Assembly (NCBI RefSeq): GCF_022394535.1
Contig: NZ_CP089414.1
Location: forward strand, 1,054,001-1,118,000
Source: Dyella terrae
GTDB taxonomy: Bacteria > Pseudomonadota > Gammaproteobacteria > Xanthomonadales > Rhodanobacteraceae
Length of the DNA stretch: 64,000 nt
Direction of reading: 5' to 3'
This document shows, in pieces, positions 7,993 through 17,234 of the stretch. Position 1 is the stretch's first letter. Each line of letters opens with the position of its first letter. A model generated the notes under the pieces. The model was not told where the DNA came from. It did no database searches and saw only the letters and a program-made list of their open reading frames with translations. A program made the position numbers and the translations under genes.

Positions 7993-9897
7993 TTACATGC
8001 GATCCGCTGCAATCTTGATTTCCGTCTTGGCCTTCAGCGCATCGAGAAAACCCTGCGTGGCGAGAATGCCGTAAGCCTGGGACATCTGGTCGCGCAGCGC
8101 GCTGCGCTGATCCGGGGTGATCTTGCTCAGGTCACCTTCCTGCACCTTATCCACGGCCACCAGAGCGTAGTTGCCATCATGCATGGCGACACGGGCAAAC
8201 TGCGCCTTGCCAGCTGCAGGGTGCGGCAGCAGGAACGCCTGCTCAAGCACTTCCGGCGCCACGCCCTGCTGCATACGCACGGCGTCAGCCACGGTCTGCG
8301 CGGATGCGCCGACAGAGGATGCCACTGCCTGCATGTCATCACCCTTCTGCAGACGCACCAGCAATGCATCGGCATGCTTCTGCTCTTCGGCAGCAGTGCG
8401 CTCGTCGAGGATCTTCTTGCGCACATCGTCCTTTACTTCGGCCAACGGACGCGCAGCGGTTGGCACATGCTTGTCGACGCGCACAACCACAGCATGGTCC
8501 TGACCCAGGTCGATCAGACCCGAATTGTTGCCCTGCGTGAGGACATCGTCAGAGAACGCCGCCTGGACCAGCTTCGGATTCGCAAGAATGCCCTCGCCAC
8601 CCTTGCGGGAGAACAGATCGGTCGTCTTGATCGGTAGCTTCAGCTCCTGAGCAGCAGGATCGAGCGTCGACGGGTTCTGGTAAGTCTGGTCGGTCAACTT
8701 GCCGGCAAGTTCGTTGTACTGACGATCGCGCTCGGTCGACAGGTAATCCTTGGCAATCTGATCGCGCACTTCCGCAAACGGCTTCGCGTCGCCGCTACGC
8801 ACGTCGCGCAGCCACAACACGTGGTAGCCCTCGTCGGACAACACGGGCTTGGAGATCTGGCCCTTCTGCAGCGAGAACAACGCGGAGTCGAACGCCGCAT
8901 TCGTCACGCCCTTTTCCAGCCAGCCCAGGTCACCGCCGGAGCGCTTGGAACCCAGGTCCTCCGAGTCCTCCGCCGCGAGCTTGGCGAAATTCTCTGGCGT
9001 CGCTTCGCCGGCGATCTTCTCTGCCTTGGCAAGCGCAGCCTTCTGCTGGTCCGGCGTAGCGTTCTTCGGAACATTGACGAGGATATGCGACACCAGTCGC
9101 TGCTCGGGCTGTACGAAGCGCTGCTTCTGGTCTTCGTAGCGCTTCTTCAGGTCGTCCTCGCTCGGCTGTGCATCGATCTTCAGATCGGCACCATTGACCT
9201 CAATGTACTTCAGCGAGACCTGCTCCGGATTCATGAAGTCGGCCTGATGCGCCTTGTAATAGGCATCAAGTTGAGCGTCCGTGACTTCGGTATCCGTCAG
9301 CGTCGGGCGCGGCACGGCAAACCAACGCAAGTCACGGCGCTGGTACAACAGGCCGAGATAGCGATCCATGTCGGTGTCAGTGATGACTGTGCTGGCGATG
9401 ATCGCGCGCGGCAGCACGCCCGGCTCAAGCGAAGCACGCTGGCTGCTCTCAAACATCGCCGGCGTCATATTTTGCGCAGCCAAGATGGCGCGGTATGTGG
9501 CTGGATCGAACTGACCGTTGACCTGGAACGCCTGCTGGCTAGCAATACGATCGCGCAACTCGGCGCCGGACACCTTCATGCCGAGATCGTCATTGGCCTG
9601 ACGGAGCAGTTGCTCATTGATCAGCTGATCCAGGATCTGGCGCTTGGTTTCCGGCTTCTCGAACTCTGCGGCATCGAACTGGTCGCCCATCCGCGCCATG
9701 GCGTCGCGGCGCGCATCATTCATGCGTTCCTGGAAATCGCGCTGGCTGATCTCGTGCTTGCCGACCATTGCCACGTAAGTGTCGGTACGCGAGGCGAAAT
9801 ACGACTCGATGCCGAAGAACGAAATAGCGAACACGCAAATGCCCAGAATAACAATGGAAGGCCATCCGTGAAGCTTGTTACGCAATGCCTGCAGCAT
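7993..9897 (-). CDS. ppiD: Periplasmic folding chaperone / peptidyl-prolyl isomerase D
   Basis: 634 residues. Inner-membrane-anchored chaperone that helps outer-membrane proteins leave the Sec translocon. An N-terminal membrane segment (about 12-33, IVILGICVFAISFFGIESYF) is followed by a SurA_N-like chaperone region (QRDFQERMNDARRDAM, INEQLLRQANDDLGM). A parvulin-type domain lies at about 260-360 (RLVSHILVNVP, SGGDLGWLEKG, GYHVLWLRDV), then a second degenerate parvulin-like region. Its position after hupB and two tRNA genes matches the conserved lon-hupB-ppiD order. Confidence 0.93.
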   Translation of the reverse strand: MLQALRNKLHGWPSIVILGICVFAISFFGIESYFASRTDTYVAMVGKHEISQRDFQERMNDARRDAMARMGDQFDAAEFEKPETKRQILDQLINEQLLRQANDDLGMKVSGAELRDRIASQQAFQVNGQFDPATYRAILAAQNMTPAMFESSQRASLEPGVLPRAIIASTVITDTDMDRYLGLLYQRRDLRWFAVPRPTLTDTEVTDAQLDAYYKAHQADFMNPEQVSLKYIEVNGADLKIDAQPSEDDLKKRYEDQKQRFVQPEQRLVSHILVNVPKNATPDQQKAALAKAEKIAGEATPENFAKLAAEDSEDLGSKRSGGDLGWLEKGVTNAAFDSALFSLQKGQISKPVLSDEGYHVLWLRDVRSGDAKPFAEVRDQIAKDYLSTERDRQYNELAGKLTDQTYQNPSTLDPAAQELKLPIKTTDLFSRKGGEGILANPKLVQAAFSDDVLTQGNNSGLIDLGQDHAVVVRVDKHVPTAARPLAEVKDDVRKKILDERTAAEEQKHADALLVRLQKGDDMQAVASSVGASAQTVADAVRMQQGVAPEVLEQAFLLPHPAAGKAQFARVAMHDGNYALVAVDKVQEGDLSKITPDQRSALRDQMSQAYGILATQGFLDALKAKTEIKIAADRM

Positions 9898-9986
9898 GGA
9901 AATGTTCCCGGGCTTTCGTTGTTCGGTGCACTAAAGTGCGGGGTACTCAAATGGCAAGGGCGCCACACGGGCGCCCTTGCGAACTG

Positions 9987-10063
9987 TGGCGGAGCGGACG
10001 GGACTCGAACCCGCGACCTCCGGCGTGACAGGCCAGCATTCTAACCGACTGAACTACCGCTCC
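9987..10063 (-). tRNA. tRNA-Asp (anticodon GTC)
   Basis: 77 nt on the minus strand, acceptor GGAGCGG/CCGCTCC, anticodon loop CTGTCAC, T loop TTCGAGT and encoded CCA. It is separated by 9 bases from tRNA-Val. Confidence 0.95.
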
Positions 10064-10072
10064 GCATGTTAC

Positions 10073-10147
10073 TGGTGGGTGCTGTAGGGATCGAACCTAC
10101 GACCCTCGCCTTGTAAGGGCGACGCTCTACCGCTGAGCTAAGCACCC
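10073..10147 (-). tRNA. tRNA-Val (anticodon TAC)
   Basis: 75 nt on the minus strand, acceptor GGGTGCT/AGCACCC, D arm TAGCTCAGCGGTAGAGC, anticodon loop CTTACAA, T arm GTAGGTTCGATCCCTAC and CCA. Its 5' end is overlapped by the apparent 3' end of the hupB reading frame. Confidence 0.95.
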
Positions 10148-10441
10148 GAAACTAAGCAAGTAGTCGCTTAGTTTCAGGGCATCCTTGAGGGTCTTGCCAG
10201 CCTTGAACGCCGGAACCTTCGAGGCCTTGATCTTGATCGTCTCGTTGGTGCGCGGATTGCGACCGGTACGGGCGGCGCGCTTGCGCACAGTGAAGGTGCC
10301 AAAGCCGACCACCGACACGTCCTCACCCTTCTTCAGCGCCTTCTGCACGGTCTCGAAAAACGCTTCGAGAGCACGGCAGGCGTCAGCCTTGGTGAGTTCA
10401 GCCTTCTCGGCGATGGCATTGATCAGATCGGTTTTATTCAT
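10127..10441 (-). CDS. hupB: DNA-binding protein HU-beta, C-terminus extended into tRNA-Val
   Basis: HU is a nucleoid protein that bends DNA as a dimer. Residues 1-89 match the family throughout: [40 protein letters not shown] and [15 protein letters not shown]. The ribosome site AAGGGAG precedes the ATG. HU normally ends KDALN-stop at 90 residues. Here one extra A (GAAAC rather than GAAC) shifts the frame past the TAA that would follow Asn, adds 15 foreign residues, and puts the stop inside the D loop of tRNA-Val. The core call is certain; the extension is probably an indel artefact. Confidence 0.92.
   Translation of the reverse strand: MNKTDLINAIAEKAELTKADACRALEAFFETVQKALKKGEDVSVVGFGTFTVRKRAARTGRNPRTNETIKIKASKVPAFKAGKTLKDALKLSDYLLSFGCLAQR
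10148..10175. repeat. Perfect 10-bp hairpin at the hupB/tRNA-Val junction
   Basis: GAAACTAAGC and GCTTAGTTTC are separated by 8 bases and touch the 5' end of tRNA-Val. The repeat spans the expected hupB stop codon. It may attenuate hupB read-through or mark a processing point. The symmetry is perfect only if the third A of the doubtful homopolymer is real. Confidence 0.55.
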
Positions 10442-10583
10442 TGAGACACTCCCTTAAACGGTTATGCAGCCCGCGTGGTCATTCTGGGACCAGGCGACGT
10501 CGCCTCGAGACTAGGCACCGGGACATCACCAAGCAATCCCGCATCACTGCGCACCTTGCTTGGCGTCAGGCTGCGGTGCCGCC

Positions 10584-10612
10584 TTTATACCAGTGGCCCC
10601 TAGGGTCCGCAA
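10584..10612 (-). promoter_or_regulatory. Candidate sigma-70 promoter for hupB
   Basis: On the minus strand TTGCGG and TATAAA are 17 bases apart, about 140 bases upstream of the hupB start. The rest of the 325-bp gap between hupB and lon (10442-10766) holds no gene, only this candidate and the lon terminator. Confidence 0.35.
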
Positions 10613-10719
10613 TGACAAGGAATACCAAGGCTTCGCACGGTTCAGCATCATTTCGAATGCTTGCAAAGTACGTACTGAAACGCTAAGCGACAACAGCATT
10701 CGCCCATGTGATCCAGATA

Positions 10720-10749
10720 CGAAAACGGGCGGTCAACCGCCCGTTTTCG
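10720..10749 (-). terminator. Rho-independent terminator of lon
   Basis: GAAAACGGGCGGT pairs perfectly with ACCGCCCGTTTTC around a 2-base centre, 18 bases beyond the lon stop codon. The TTTTC arm gives a short T run for transcripts on the minus strand. Confidence 0.8.
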
Positions 10750-10766
10750 CTGACTTCCATCACAAC

Positions 10767-13284
10767 TCAGTGGGGCCGCGTGTAGGGCTCCTGATCCGGC
10801 GACTCCTCTCTTGGTGCATCGACCTTCGGCTTATCACCGTCGGCAGCCTGGCGCGGCTGCAGCGGACGCTCTAGCACAATATCCAGCACCTCGTCGATCC
10901 AGCGCACCGGATGGATATCCAGCGACGCTGTGATGTTCTCTGGGATGTCCGCCAGATCCTTCTTGTTTTCGTCAGGAATGATCACCGTGGTGATGCCGCC
11001 GCGGTGAGCCGCCAGCAGCTTCTCTTTGAGACCACCGATCGGCAATACACGTCCGCGCAGGGTGATCTCACCCGTCATGGCAACCTCGGAGCGCACCGGC
11101 ACCTTGGTCAGCGCCGACACCAGGGCCGTGCACATGGCAATGCCCGCGCTCGGTCCATCCTTCGGCGTAGCGCCCTCCGGCACGTGGATGTGGATGTCGT
11201 ACTTCTCGTGGAAGTCCGCCTCAATACCCAGGCGCTCGGCGCGCGCGCGCACCACTGACAAAGCGGCCTGGATCGATTCCTTCATGACGTCGCCGAGCTG
11301 CCCCGTATGCACCAGGCGCCCCTTACCAGGAACCACCGAGGCTTCGATGCTGAGCAGGTCGCCGCCCACCTGGGTCCAAGCCAGACCCGTCACCAGGCCC
11401 ACTTCGTTCTGCAATTCCTTGCGACCGAAGTCGAAACGACGCACACCCAGGTAATGCTCGAGATTCTCTGAGTTCACCATCACGCGACCAGGTGCCTTAG
11501 CCTTCGATTTGGCCGTCTTTACGGCTGTGGCCGACTTCTTCGCCACCTCCTTCGAAGCCGCCTTCTTGACCTGCCCCAGCGTCAACTCCTTCACCACTTT
11601 GCGGCAGATCTTGGACACTTCGCGCTCGAGGTTGCGCACGCCCGATTCGCGCGTGTAGTAACGCACGATGTCGCGCACGGCACTTTCGTCCACGCTCAGC
11701 TCTTCCGGCTTTAGGCCATTGGCCTTCAACTGTTTGGTCAGCAGATACTTCTGAGCAATATTGAGCTTCTCATCCTCGGTGTAACCCGGGATACGAATGA
11801 CTTCCATGCGATCCAGCAGCGGACCGGGAATGTTCAGAGAGTTCGCCGTAGCGACCCACATGACCTCGGAAAGATCCAGGTCGACTTCCAGATAGTGATC
11901 GTTGAATGCGTGGTTCTGCTCAGGATCAAGCACCTCAAGCAGCGCCGAGGACGGATCGCCACGGAAGTCCATCGACATCTTGTCGATCTCGTCCAGCACA
12001 AACAGCGGGTTCTTCGAGCCCACCTTATTCAGGTTCTGCACGATGCGGCCCGGCATGGAACCGATATAGGTACGGCGATGACCACGGATCTCGGCTTCAT
12101 CACGCACGCCACCCAGGCTCATGCGAACGAATTTGCGGTTGGTCGCCTTAGCGATCGACTGCCCGAGCGAGGTCTTACCCACGCCCGGCGGGCCGACCAG
12201 GCACAGGATCGGACCACGCATGGTGTTCACGCGCTGCTGCACCGCCAAGTATTCGAGGATGCGCTCCTTGACCTTCTCCAGGCCAAAATGATCGGCATCC
12301 AACACCTCCTGCGCGAGCTGGAGATCTTTGCGGACCTTGCTCTTTTTCTTCCACGGCACGCCTACCAGCCAGTCAAGGTAGTTACGCACCACCGTGGCTT
12401 CGGCAGACATGGGCGACATCTGACGCAGCTTGCCAAACTCCTGACGCGCCTTGGCCAGCACAGGCTTGGGCATGCCCGCCGCTTCGATCTTCTTCTGCAG
12501 ATCTTCGATTTCGTTCGGGCCGTCCTCACTCTCACCGAGCTCCTTCTGGATGGCCTTCATCTGTTCGTTGAGGTAGTACTCGCGCTGGCTTTTCTCCATC
12601 TGCGACTTCACTCGGCCGCGGATGCGCTTTTCCACCTGCTGCAGGTCCATCTCACCATCGACAAGCCCGATCAGCAACTCGAGACGCTGACCCACATCGG
12701 CCGTTTCCAGCACCCTCTGCTTGTCGGCCATGCGCACGGACAAGTGCGCCGCAATGGAGTCGGCCACGCGTGACGGATCATCGATACCGGACAGGGTTGC
12801 CAGCACTTCTGGCGGCAGCTTGCGGCTCTGCTTGACCAGCTGCTCGAACAACGACACCAGCGTGCGTGACACCACGTCGAGCTCACGCTCTTTTGCACTG
12901 TAGACCGGCTCAATGACACGCGACGTGGCGGTCAACATGCCGCCCTCTTCGTCGTAGTTCTCGATGGCCACGCGCGACTGGCCTTCGACCAGCACCTTCA
13001 CGGTGCCATCGGGCAATTTCAGTAACTGAAGCACGCCGGCCAGCGTGCCGATTTCGTGCAGGTCGCTGATCTTGGGATCGTCGATGTCCGGGCTCTTTTG
13101 TGCGACCAGCAGGATCTGGCGCTCGCCCTCCATCGCGCGCTCCAGCGCACGCATGGACTTGTCGCGGCCGACGAACAACGGAATGACCATGTGGGGATAC
13201 ACCACCACGTCACGCAGCGGCAAGACTGGCAGTGCGTCCAGCGTGGCTCCGGTGACTTGGGGGGTTGGGGGCGGTCTTTGCCAT
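10767..13284 (-). CDS. lon: ATP-dependent endopeptidase Lon (frame break just after the start)
   Basis: Cytoplasmic AAA+ protease for damaged and regulatory proteins. Domains in order: N-terminal substrate domain ([20 protein letters not shown]), coiled-coil middle, AAA+ module (Walker [22 protein letters not shown] Walker B) and the Ser-Lys protease domain (catalytic Ser in [11 protein letters not shown]). The length is as expected. Start problem: the likely ATG at 13284 (MAKTAPNP) is one base out of frame with the body because of a run of six G on the + strand (13259-13264); five would join them. The uninterrupted frame instead runs upstream to 13373 through a palindrome and a sequence without Lon character. 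The C-terminal tail ([17 protein letters not shown]) is variable. Confidence 0.93.
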
Positions 13285-13351
13285 CGAAGAGAATCTCTCG
13301 TGATGAAATCGTCTTTGCACCGACACTGCGCCGGGTGCATCTGTACGTCAA

Positions 13352-13393
13352 GTGGTGGCTCGGAGGCATGCACTCAAGTGCATGAACCACCAC
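13352..13393. repeat. Nested palindrome upstream of lon
   Basis: CATGCACT/AGTGCATG (13367-13384) around a 2-base centre is nested inside GTGGTGG/CCACCAC (13352-13358 and 13387-13393). It lies in the lon leader between the clpX terminator and the lon start. It could be an operator or an RNA hairpin controlling lon; no known regulator consensus is recognised. Confidence 0.4.
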
Positions 13394-13394
13394 G

Positions 13395-13431
13395 CAAACA
13401 AAATGGCCCTGGCATTTCTGCCAGGGCCATT
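13395..13431 (-). terminator. Rho-independent terminator of clpX
   Basis: AATGGCCCTGGCA pairs with TGCCAGGGCCATT around a 4-base loop, with a T-rich tail on the minus strand. It lies 26 bases after the clpX stop and separates clpX from lon. Confidence 0.88.
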
Positions 13432-13457
13432 CAAGTCACTTGTTGCGCTTGAACTGC

Positions 13458-14753
13458 TCAGGCGGCGTCGCCGCCCTCGCCTGCCGCACGCGGCTGCTTG
13501 AGGTTGCCGCGATAGATCAGGTACGGCTCGGCCTGGCCCTCGATGACAGCATCGTCCACCACGACCTTGCTGACGTGTTCCAGCGACGGCAGCTCGTACA
13601 TGGTGTCCAGCAACACTTGCTCGAGAATGGTGCGCAGGCCGCGCGCGCCGGTCTTGCGCTTCAGGGCCTTGCGAGCGATAGCCTGCAGAGCCTCTGGGCG
13701 GAATTCCAACTCCACGCCTTCCATCTCAAACAGCTTCTTGAACTGCTTGGTGACGGCGTTCTTGGGCTCGGTGAGGATCTTCACCAGCGCAGGCTCATCG
13801 AGCTCATCGAGCGTAGCAACCACCGGCAGACGACCGACGAATTCGGGAATCAGGCCGTAACGCACCAGATCCGACGGCTCGACCTCCGACAGCAGTTTGC
13901 CCAGGTTTTCCTTCCGCTCCTTGCTGCGGACCTCGGCCGAGAAGCCGATGCCCACAGTATCGGAACGCTGCTGGATCACCTTCTCGAGACCCGCGAATGC
14001 ACCACCGCAGATAAACAGGATGTTCTTGGTGTCGACCTGCAGAAATTCCTGCTGCGGATGCTTGCGACCGCCCTGCGGCGGCACTGAGGCAAGCGTGCCC
14101 TCGATGAGCTTGAGCAGCGCCTGCTGCACGCCTTCGCCGGACACGTCGCGAGTGATCGACGGGTTCTCGCTCTTGCGGGAAATCTTGTCGATTTCGTCGA
14201 TATAGACGATACCCGACTGCGCCTTGTCGACGTCGTAGTCGCACTTCTGCAGCAGCTTCTGGATGATGTTTTCCACGTCCTCGCCCACGTAACCGGCTTC
14301 GGTCAGCGTGGTAGCGTCGGCGATGGTGAACGGCACGTTCAGCAGGCGCGCAAGCGTTTCGGCCAGCAGCGTCTTGCCCGAGCCGGTCGGGCCAATCAGG
14401 AGGATGTTGGACTTGCCGAGCTCGATGTCATCGCTCTTCTGACGCGACTCCATACGCTTGTAGTGGTTGTACACGGCCACCGCGAGCGCCTTCTTTGCCC
14501 GCGTCTGACCGACCACGTACTGGTCGAGCGTCTCCATGATCTCGCGCGGCTTGGGCAGCTGGCTACGCCCGGAGGCGGCCTTCTCTTCCAGCTCTTCGCG
14601 GATGATGTCGTTGCACAGCTCTACGCATTCGTCGCAAATGAACACGGACGGACCCGCGATCAGCTTGCGCACTTCATGCTGGCTCTTGCCGCAGAAGGAG
14701 CAGTAGAGAATCTTGCCGCTGTCGTTGGAACGGCCCTGCCGGTCGTCGCTCAT
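13458..14753 (-). CDS. clpX: ATP-dependent Clp protease ATP-binding subunit ClpX
   Basis: 431 residues, full length. Hexameric unfoldase that feeds substrates to ClpP. The N-terminal zinc-binding domain has Cys18, Cys21, Cys40 and Cys43 ([21 protein letters not shown]). The AAA+ core carries Walker [13 protein letters not shown], the Walker B region [10 protein letters not shown], sensor segments, and the IGF-type loop that docks onto ClpP ([11 protein letters not shown]). It is encoded 106 bases downstream of clpP, the standard arrangement, and ends at its own terminator. Confidence 0.97.
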   Translation of the reverse strand: MSDDRQGRSNDSGKILYCSFCGKSQHEVRKLIAGPSVFICDECVELCNDIIREELEEKAASGRSQLPKPREIMETLDQYVVGQTRAKKALAVAVYNHYKRMESRQKSDDIELGKSNILLIGPTGSGKTLLAETLARLLNVPFTIADATTLTEAGYVGEDVENIIQKLLQKCDYDVDKAQSGIVYIDEIDKISRKSENPSITRDVSGEGVQQALLKLIEGTLASVPPQGGRKHPQQEFLQVDTKNILFICGGAFAGLEKVIQQRSDTVGIGFSAEVRSKERKENLGKLLSEVEPSDLVRYGLIPEFVGRLPVVATLDELDEPALVKILTEPKNAVTKQFKKLFEMEGVELEFRPEALQAIARKALKRKTGARGLRTILEQVLLDTMYELPSLEHVSKVVVDDAVIEGQAEPYLIYRGNLKQPRAAGEGGDAA

Positions 14754-14859
14754 GCCTGGATCCTGCTAGTAAATCGATTGCGGTTTGAGAATAGCACAGC
14801 GTTCCGCGTCTGCAGCCAGGCGCGGAACGACTTGCAAACCCGGGACCAAATGCCTGAAA

Positions 14860-15489
14860 TCAGCCCGATTTCACCGATTCGATGGCACGGCGGTCGAGCA
14901 CCTGATCGATCAGGCCGTACTCCTTGGCCGCCTCGGCGCTCATGAAGCGGTCTCGCTCCATGTCCCGCTCGATCTTGTCCAGGGGCTGACCGGTATGCTG
15001 AACGTAAATGTCGTTCAGACGGCGGCGCAGGTACAGAATCTCCTGGGCCTGGATCTCGATGTCGGTCGCCTGGCCGCGGGCACCGCCCGACGGCTGGTGA
15101 ATCATCACGCGCGAGTTGGGCAACGAGTAGCGCTTGCCCTTGGCGCCCGCCATGAGCAGCAACGAGGCCGCACTGCAGGCCTGGCCGATGCACATGGTGC
15201 TTACGTCCGGCTTGACGAACTGCATCGTGTCGTAGATCGCCAACCCGGCGGTGACGGCACCGCCCGGGCTGTTGATGTACAGATGGATGTCCTTGTCCGG
15301 GTTTTCCGACTCAAGGAACAGCATCTGCGCGACCAGCAGGTTGGCGACCTGATCGTTCACCTCGCCCACAAGGAAGATCACGCGCTCCTTCAGGAGGCGC
15401 GAATAGATGTCGTACGAACGCTCGCCGCGGGCGGTCTGCTCGACGACGATCGGTACCAGGTTAAGGTTTTGGATCGGGTCCATAGCCAT
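14860..15489 (-). CDS. clpP: ATP-dependent Clp protease proteolytic subunit ClpP
   Basis: 209 residues. Serine peptidase that forms a 14-mer barrel with ClpX. The catalytic serine lies in [14 protein letters not shown] (Ser106) and the histidine in [12 protein letters not shown] (His131); the Asp lies in the C-terminal third. The start at 15489 ([13 protein letters not shown]) is preceded by GGAG; an earlier in-frame ATG at 15534 would overlap the end of tig and has no family support. The gap to tig is 37 bases, so tig-clpP are probably co-transcribed. Confidence 0.96.
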   Translation of the reverse strand: MAMDPIQNLNLVPIVVEQTARGERSYDIYSRLLKERVIFLVGEVNDQVANLLVAQMLFLESENPDKDIHLYINSPGGAVTAGLAIYDTMQFVKPDVSTMCIGQACSAASLLLMAGAKGKRYSLPNSRVMIHQPSGGARGQATDIEIQAQEILYLRRRLNDIYVQHTGQPLDKIERDMERDRFMSAEAAKEYGLIDQVLDRRAIESVKSG

Positions 15490-15526
15490 GCTTTGTCGCT
15501 CTCCGGTTGATGGGCCTAAGGATGCC

Positions 15527-16819
15527 TCAGGCACTGACCGGGCGCATCACCTCGTCGAAGCCCAGGTTCTGGACGGTAGTCGTGGCGTGATCAGCCACCC
15601 ACTCCGCCACCTGATCTTCCATGACGCGATTCTGCAGCCCGGACATCAGTTGGGGGTCACGGTTGTAAAGTTCAACAACCTTCTCCGGCTCCTCGTAGGT
15701 CGAGGCAATGGCGGCCAGCTGCTCGGCGATGCGGGTGCGGTCGATGACCAGCGCCTGCTTGCGGGCAATCTCGCCCATCAGCAGACCGGCGATAACGCGC
15801 TTGCGAGCAACCGGGGCGGCTGCATCGAGCAGCTGCGGCGGCACCTGCTGGCCACGCGGGATGCTGCCCTGCGCCAGCGCATGGGCCTCGGACTGCACCA
15901 TCACGTTCGGCACATCCAGGTCCGGATGGGCGTTGGCCAGCTTCTCCGCCACTTCGGACTTCAGGCGAGCCATCAGGGTGGCCTTCAGCTCGCGCTCAAG
16001 GTTGGCGCGGACTTCCTTGTGGAACTTCTCCAGATCACCGTCGGTGATACCGAACAACTGGGCAAAGTCGCCGTCCACTTCCGGCAGCTTCGGCTCCTGC
16101 ACCTTAATGACCTTAAAGTGGCACTGGGCGGTCTTGCCGGCCAGGCTTTCATTGCGGAAATCGGCCGGGAACACGACGTCGGCATCGAACTCTTCGTCAG
16201 CCTTGCGGCCGGTGAGCACGTCGTCCAGCGCCTTGAACAGGTTGCCCGAGCCGAGCACGCTGCCGGCCCGCTCCAGGCCTTCCGTCGGGAAGCGGTAGTC
16301 ACCCGCCTGCGCGGAGTATTCGAACATCACGAAATCACCCTCGACCGAGGCGCGTTCGACCGGGTCGAAGCTGCGACGCTGCAGACGCAGGGTTTCGATC
16401 ATCTTCTCGATGTCGGCATCAGTGACTTCGGCCACCGGGCGGCTGATCTCGAGCTTTGCGATGTCGACTTCCGGGAACTCCGGCATCACCTCAAAGGTGG
16501 CGGTATAGGCGATTTCGCCGTTTTCCGGGCGACCCGTCGTGTCGATCGCAGGGTTGGCGATGGGACGCAGATTTTCCTGGTTGACGGCTTCGCGCAGCGT
16601 GCTACCGATCAGGTCGGAGAGCACTTCGCCACGCACCTGATCACCGAAACGCTGCTGGATCACTGCGGTCGGCACCTTGCCCGGGCGGAAGCCCTTCAGG
16701 CGCACCGTGCGACCCATCTCGGCGATGCGGGCGCTCACCTGCGACTCGAAACGGTCCGCGGGGAACTTCACCGTGAGCTTGCGCTCGAGCTTGCCGACGT
16801 TTTCAACCGAAACCTGCAT
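15527..16819 (-). CDS. tig: Trigger factor (ribosome-associated chaperone)
   Basis: 430 residues. Binds at the ribosome exit tunnel and protects nascent chains. The ribosome-binding signature lies in [18 protein letters not shown] near residue 45. The FKBP-type isomerase domain is in the middle ([30 protein letters not shown]), followed by a helical C-terminal chaperone arm. The ATG at 16819 ([14 protein letters not shown]) has an AGGAGA site; the open frame upstream is not conserved. First gene of the tig-clpP-clpX group. Confidence 0.96.
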   Translation of the reverse strand: MQVSVENVGKLERKLTVKFPADRFESQVSARIAEMGRTVRLKGFRPGKVPTAVIQQRFGDQVRGEVLSDLIGSTLREAVNQENLRPIANPAIDTTGRPENGEIAYTATFEVMPEFPEVDIAKLEISRPVAEVTDADIEKMIETLRLQRRSFDPVERASVEGDFVMFEYSAQAGDYRFPTEGLERAGSVLGSGNLFKALDDVLTGRKADEEFDADVVFPADFRNESLAGKTAQCHFKVIKVQEPKLPEVDGDFAQLFGITDGDLEKFHKEVRANLERELKATLMARLKSEVAEKLANAHPDLDVPNVMVQSEAHALAQGSIPRGQQVPPQLLDAAAPVARKRVIAGLLMGEIARKQALVIDRTRIAEQLAAIASTYEEPEKVVELYNRDPQLMSGLQNRVMEDQVAEWVADHATTTVQNLGFDEVMRPVSA

Positions 16820-16904
16820 GACGTCTCCTGGTGTACCGGTAAGGGCGCCCGTCAAAGGCGCCTGGCGGCCCGGGGCCGCCTGCAAATAAAGAAAATCCAA
16901 GGGA

Positions 16905-16989
16905 TGGTGCGAAAGAAGGGACTCGAACCCTCACGGTGTTACCCGCTGGAACCTAAATCCAGTGCGTCTACCAATTCCGCCACTTTCGC
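16905..16989 (-). tRNA. tRNA-Leu (anticodon TAG)
   Basis: 85 nt on the minus strand with acceptor GCGAAAG/CTTTCGC, D arm GTGGCGGAATTGGTAGAC, anticodon loop ATTTAGG, a long variable arm and encoded CCA. It lies 86 bases upstream of tig. The following 245 bases to 17234 hold nothing recognisable. Confidence 0.95.
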
Positions 16990-17234
16990 ATCAGAACTAC
17001 AAAGAGGAAATGTCCGTAAGCATCGGATTTCCAAGGGAATAAACGAGTCAAAAAAACCGTTACACCCCGCCCCGCCAGCTTCCGGGCACTCCGCCCCTAA
17101 GTCGATGATTCCCTTACACGAAAGCGGGTCATTTTACGGTTCGCGTGGGCGGCAGCACAAGCGGGGCAAGAACTCTTTGGCAACCGCCGCGACAGTACCG
17201 CAACGACTAGCCTTCTCGAGCATCAGCAAATACG

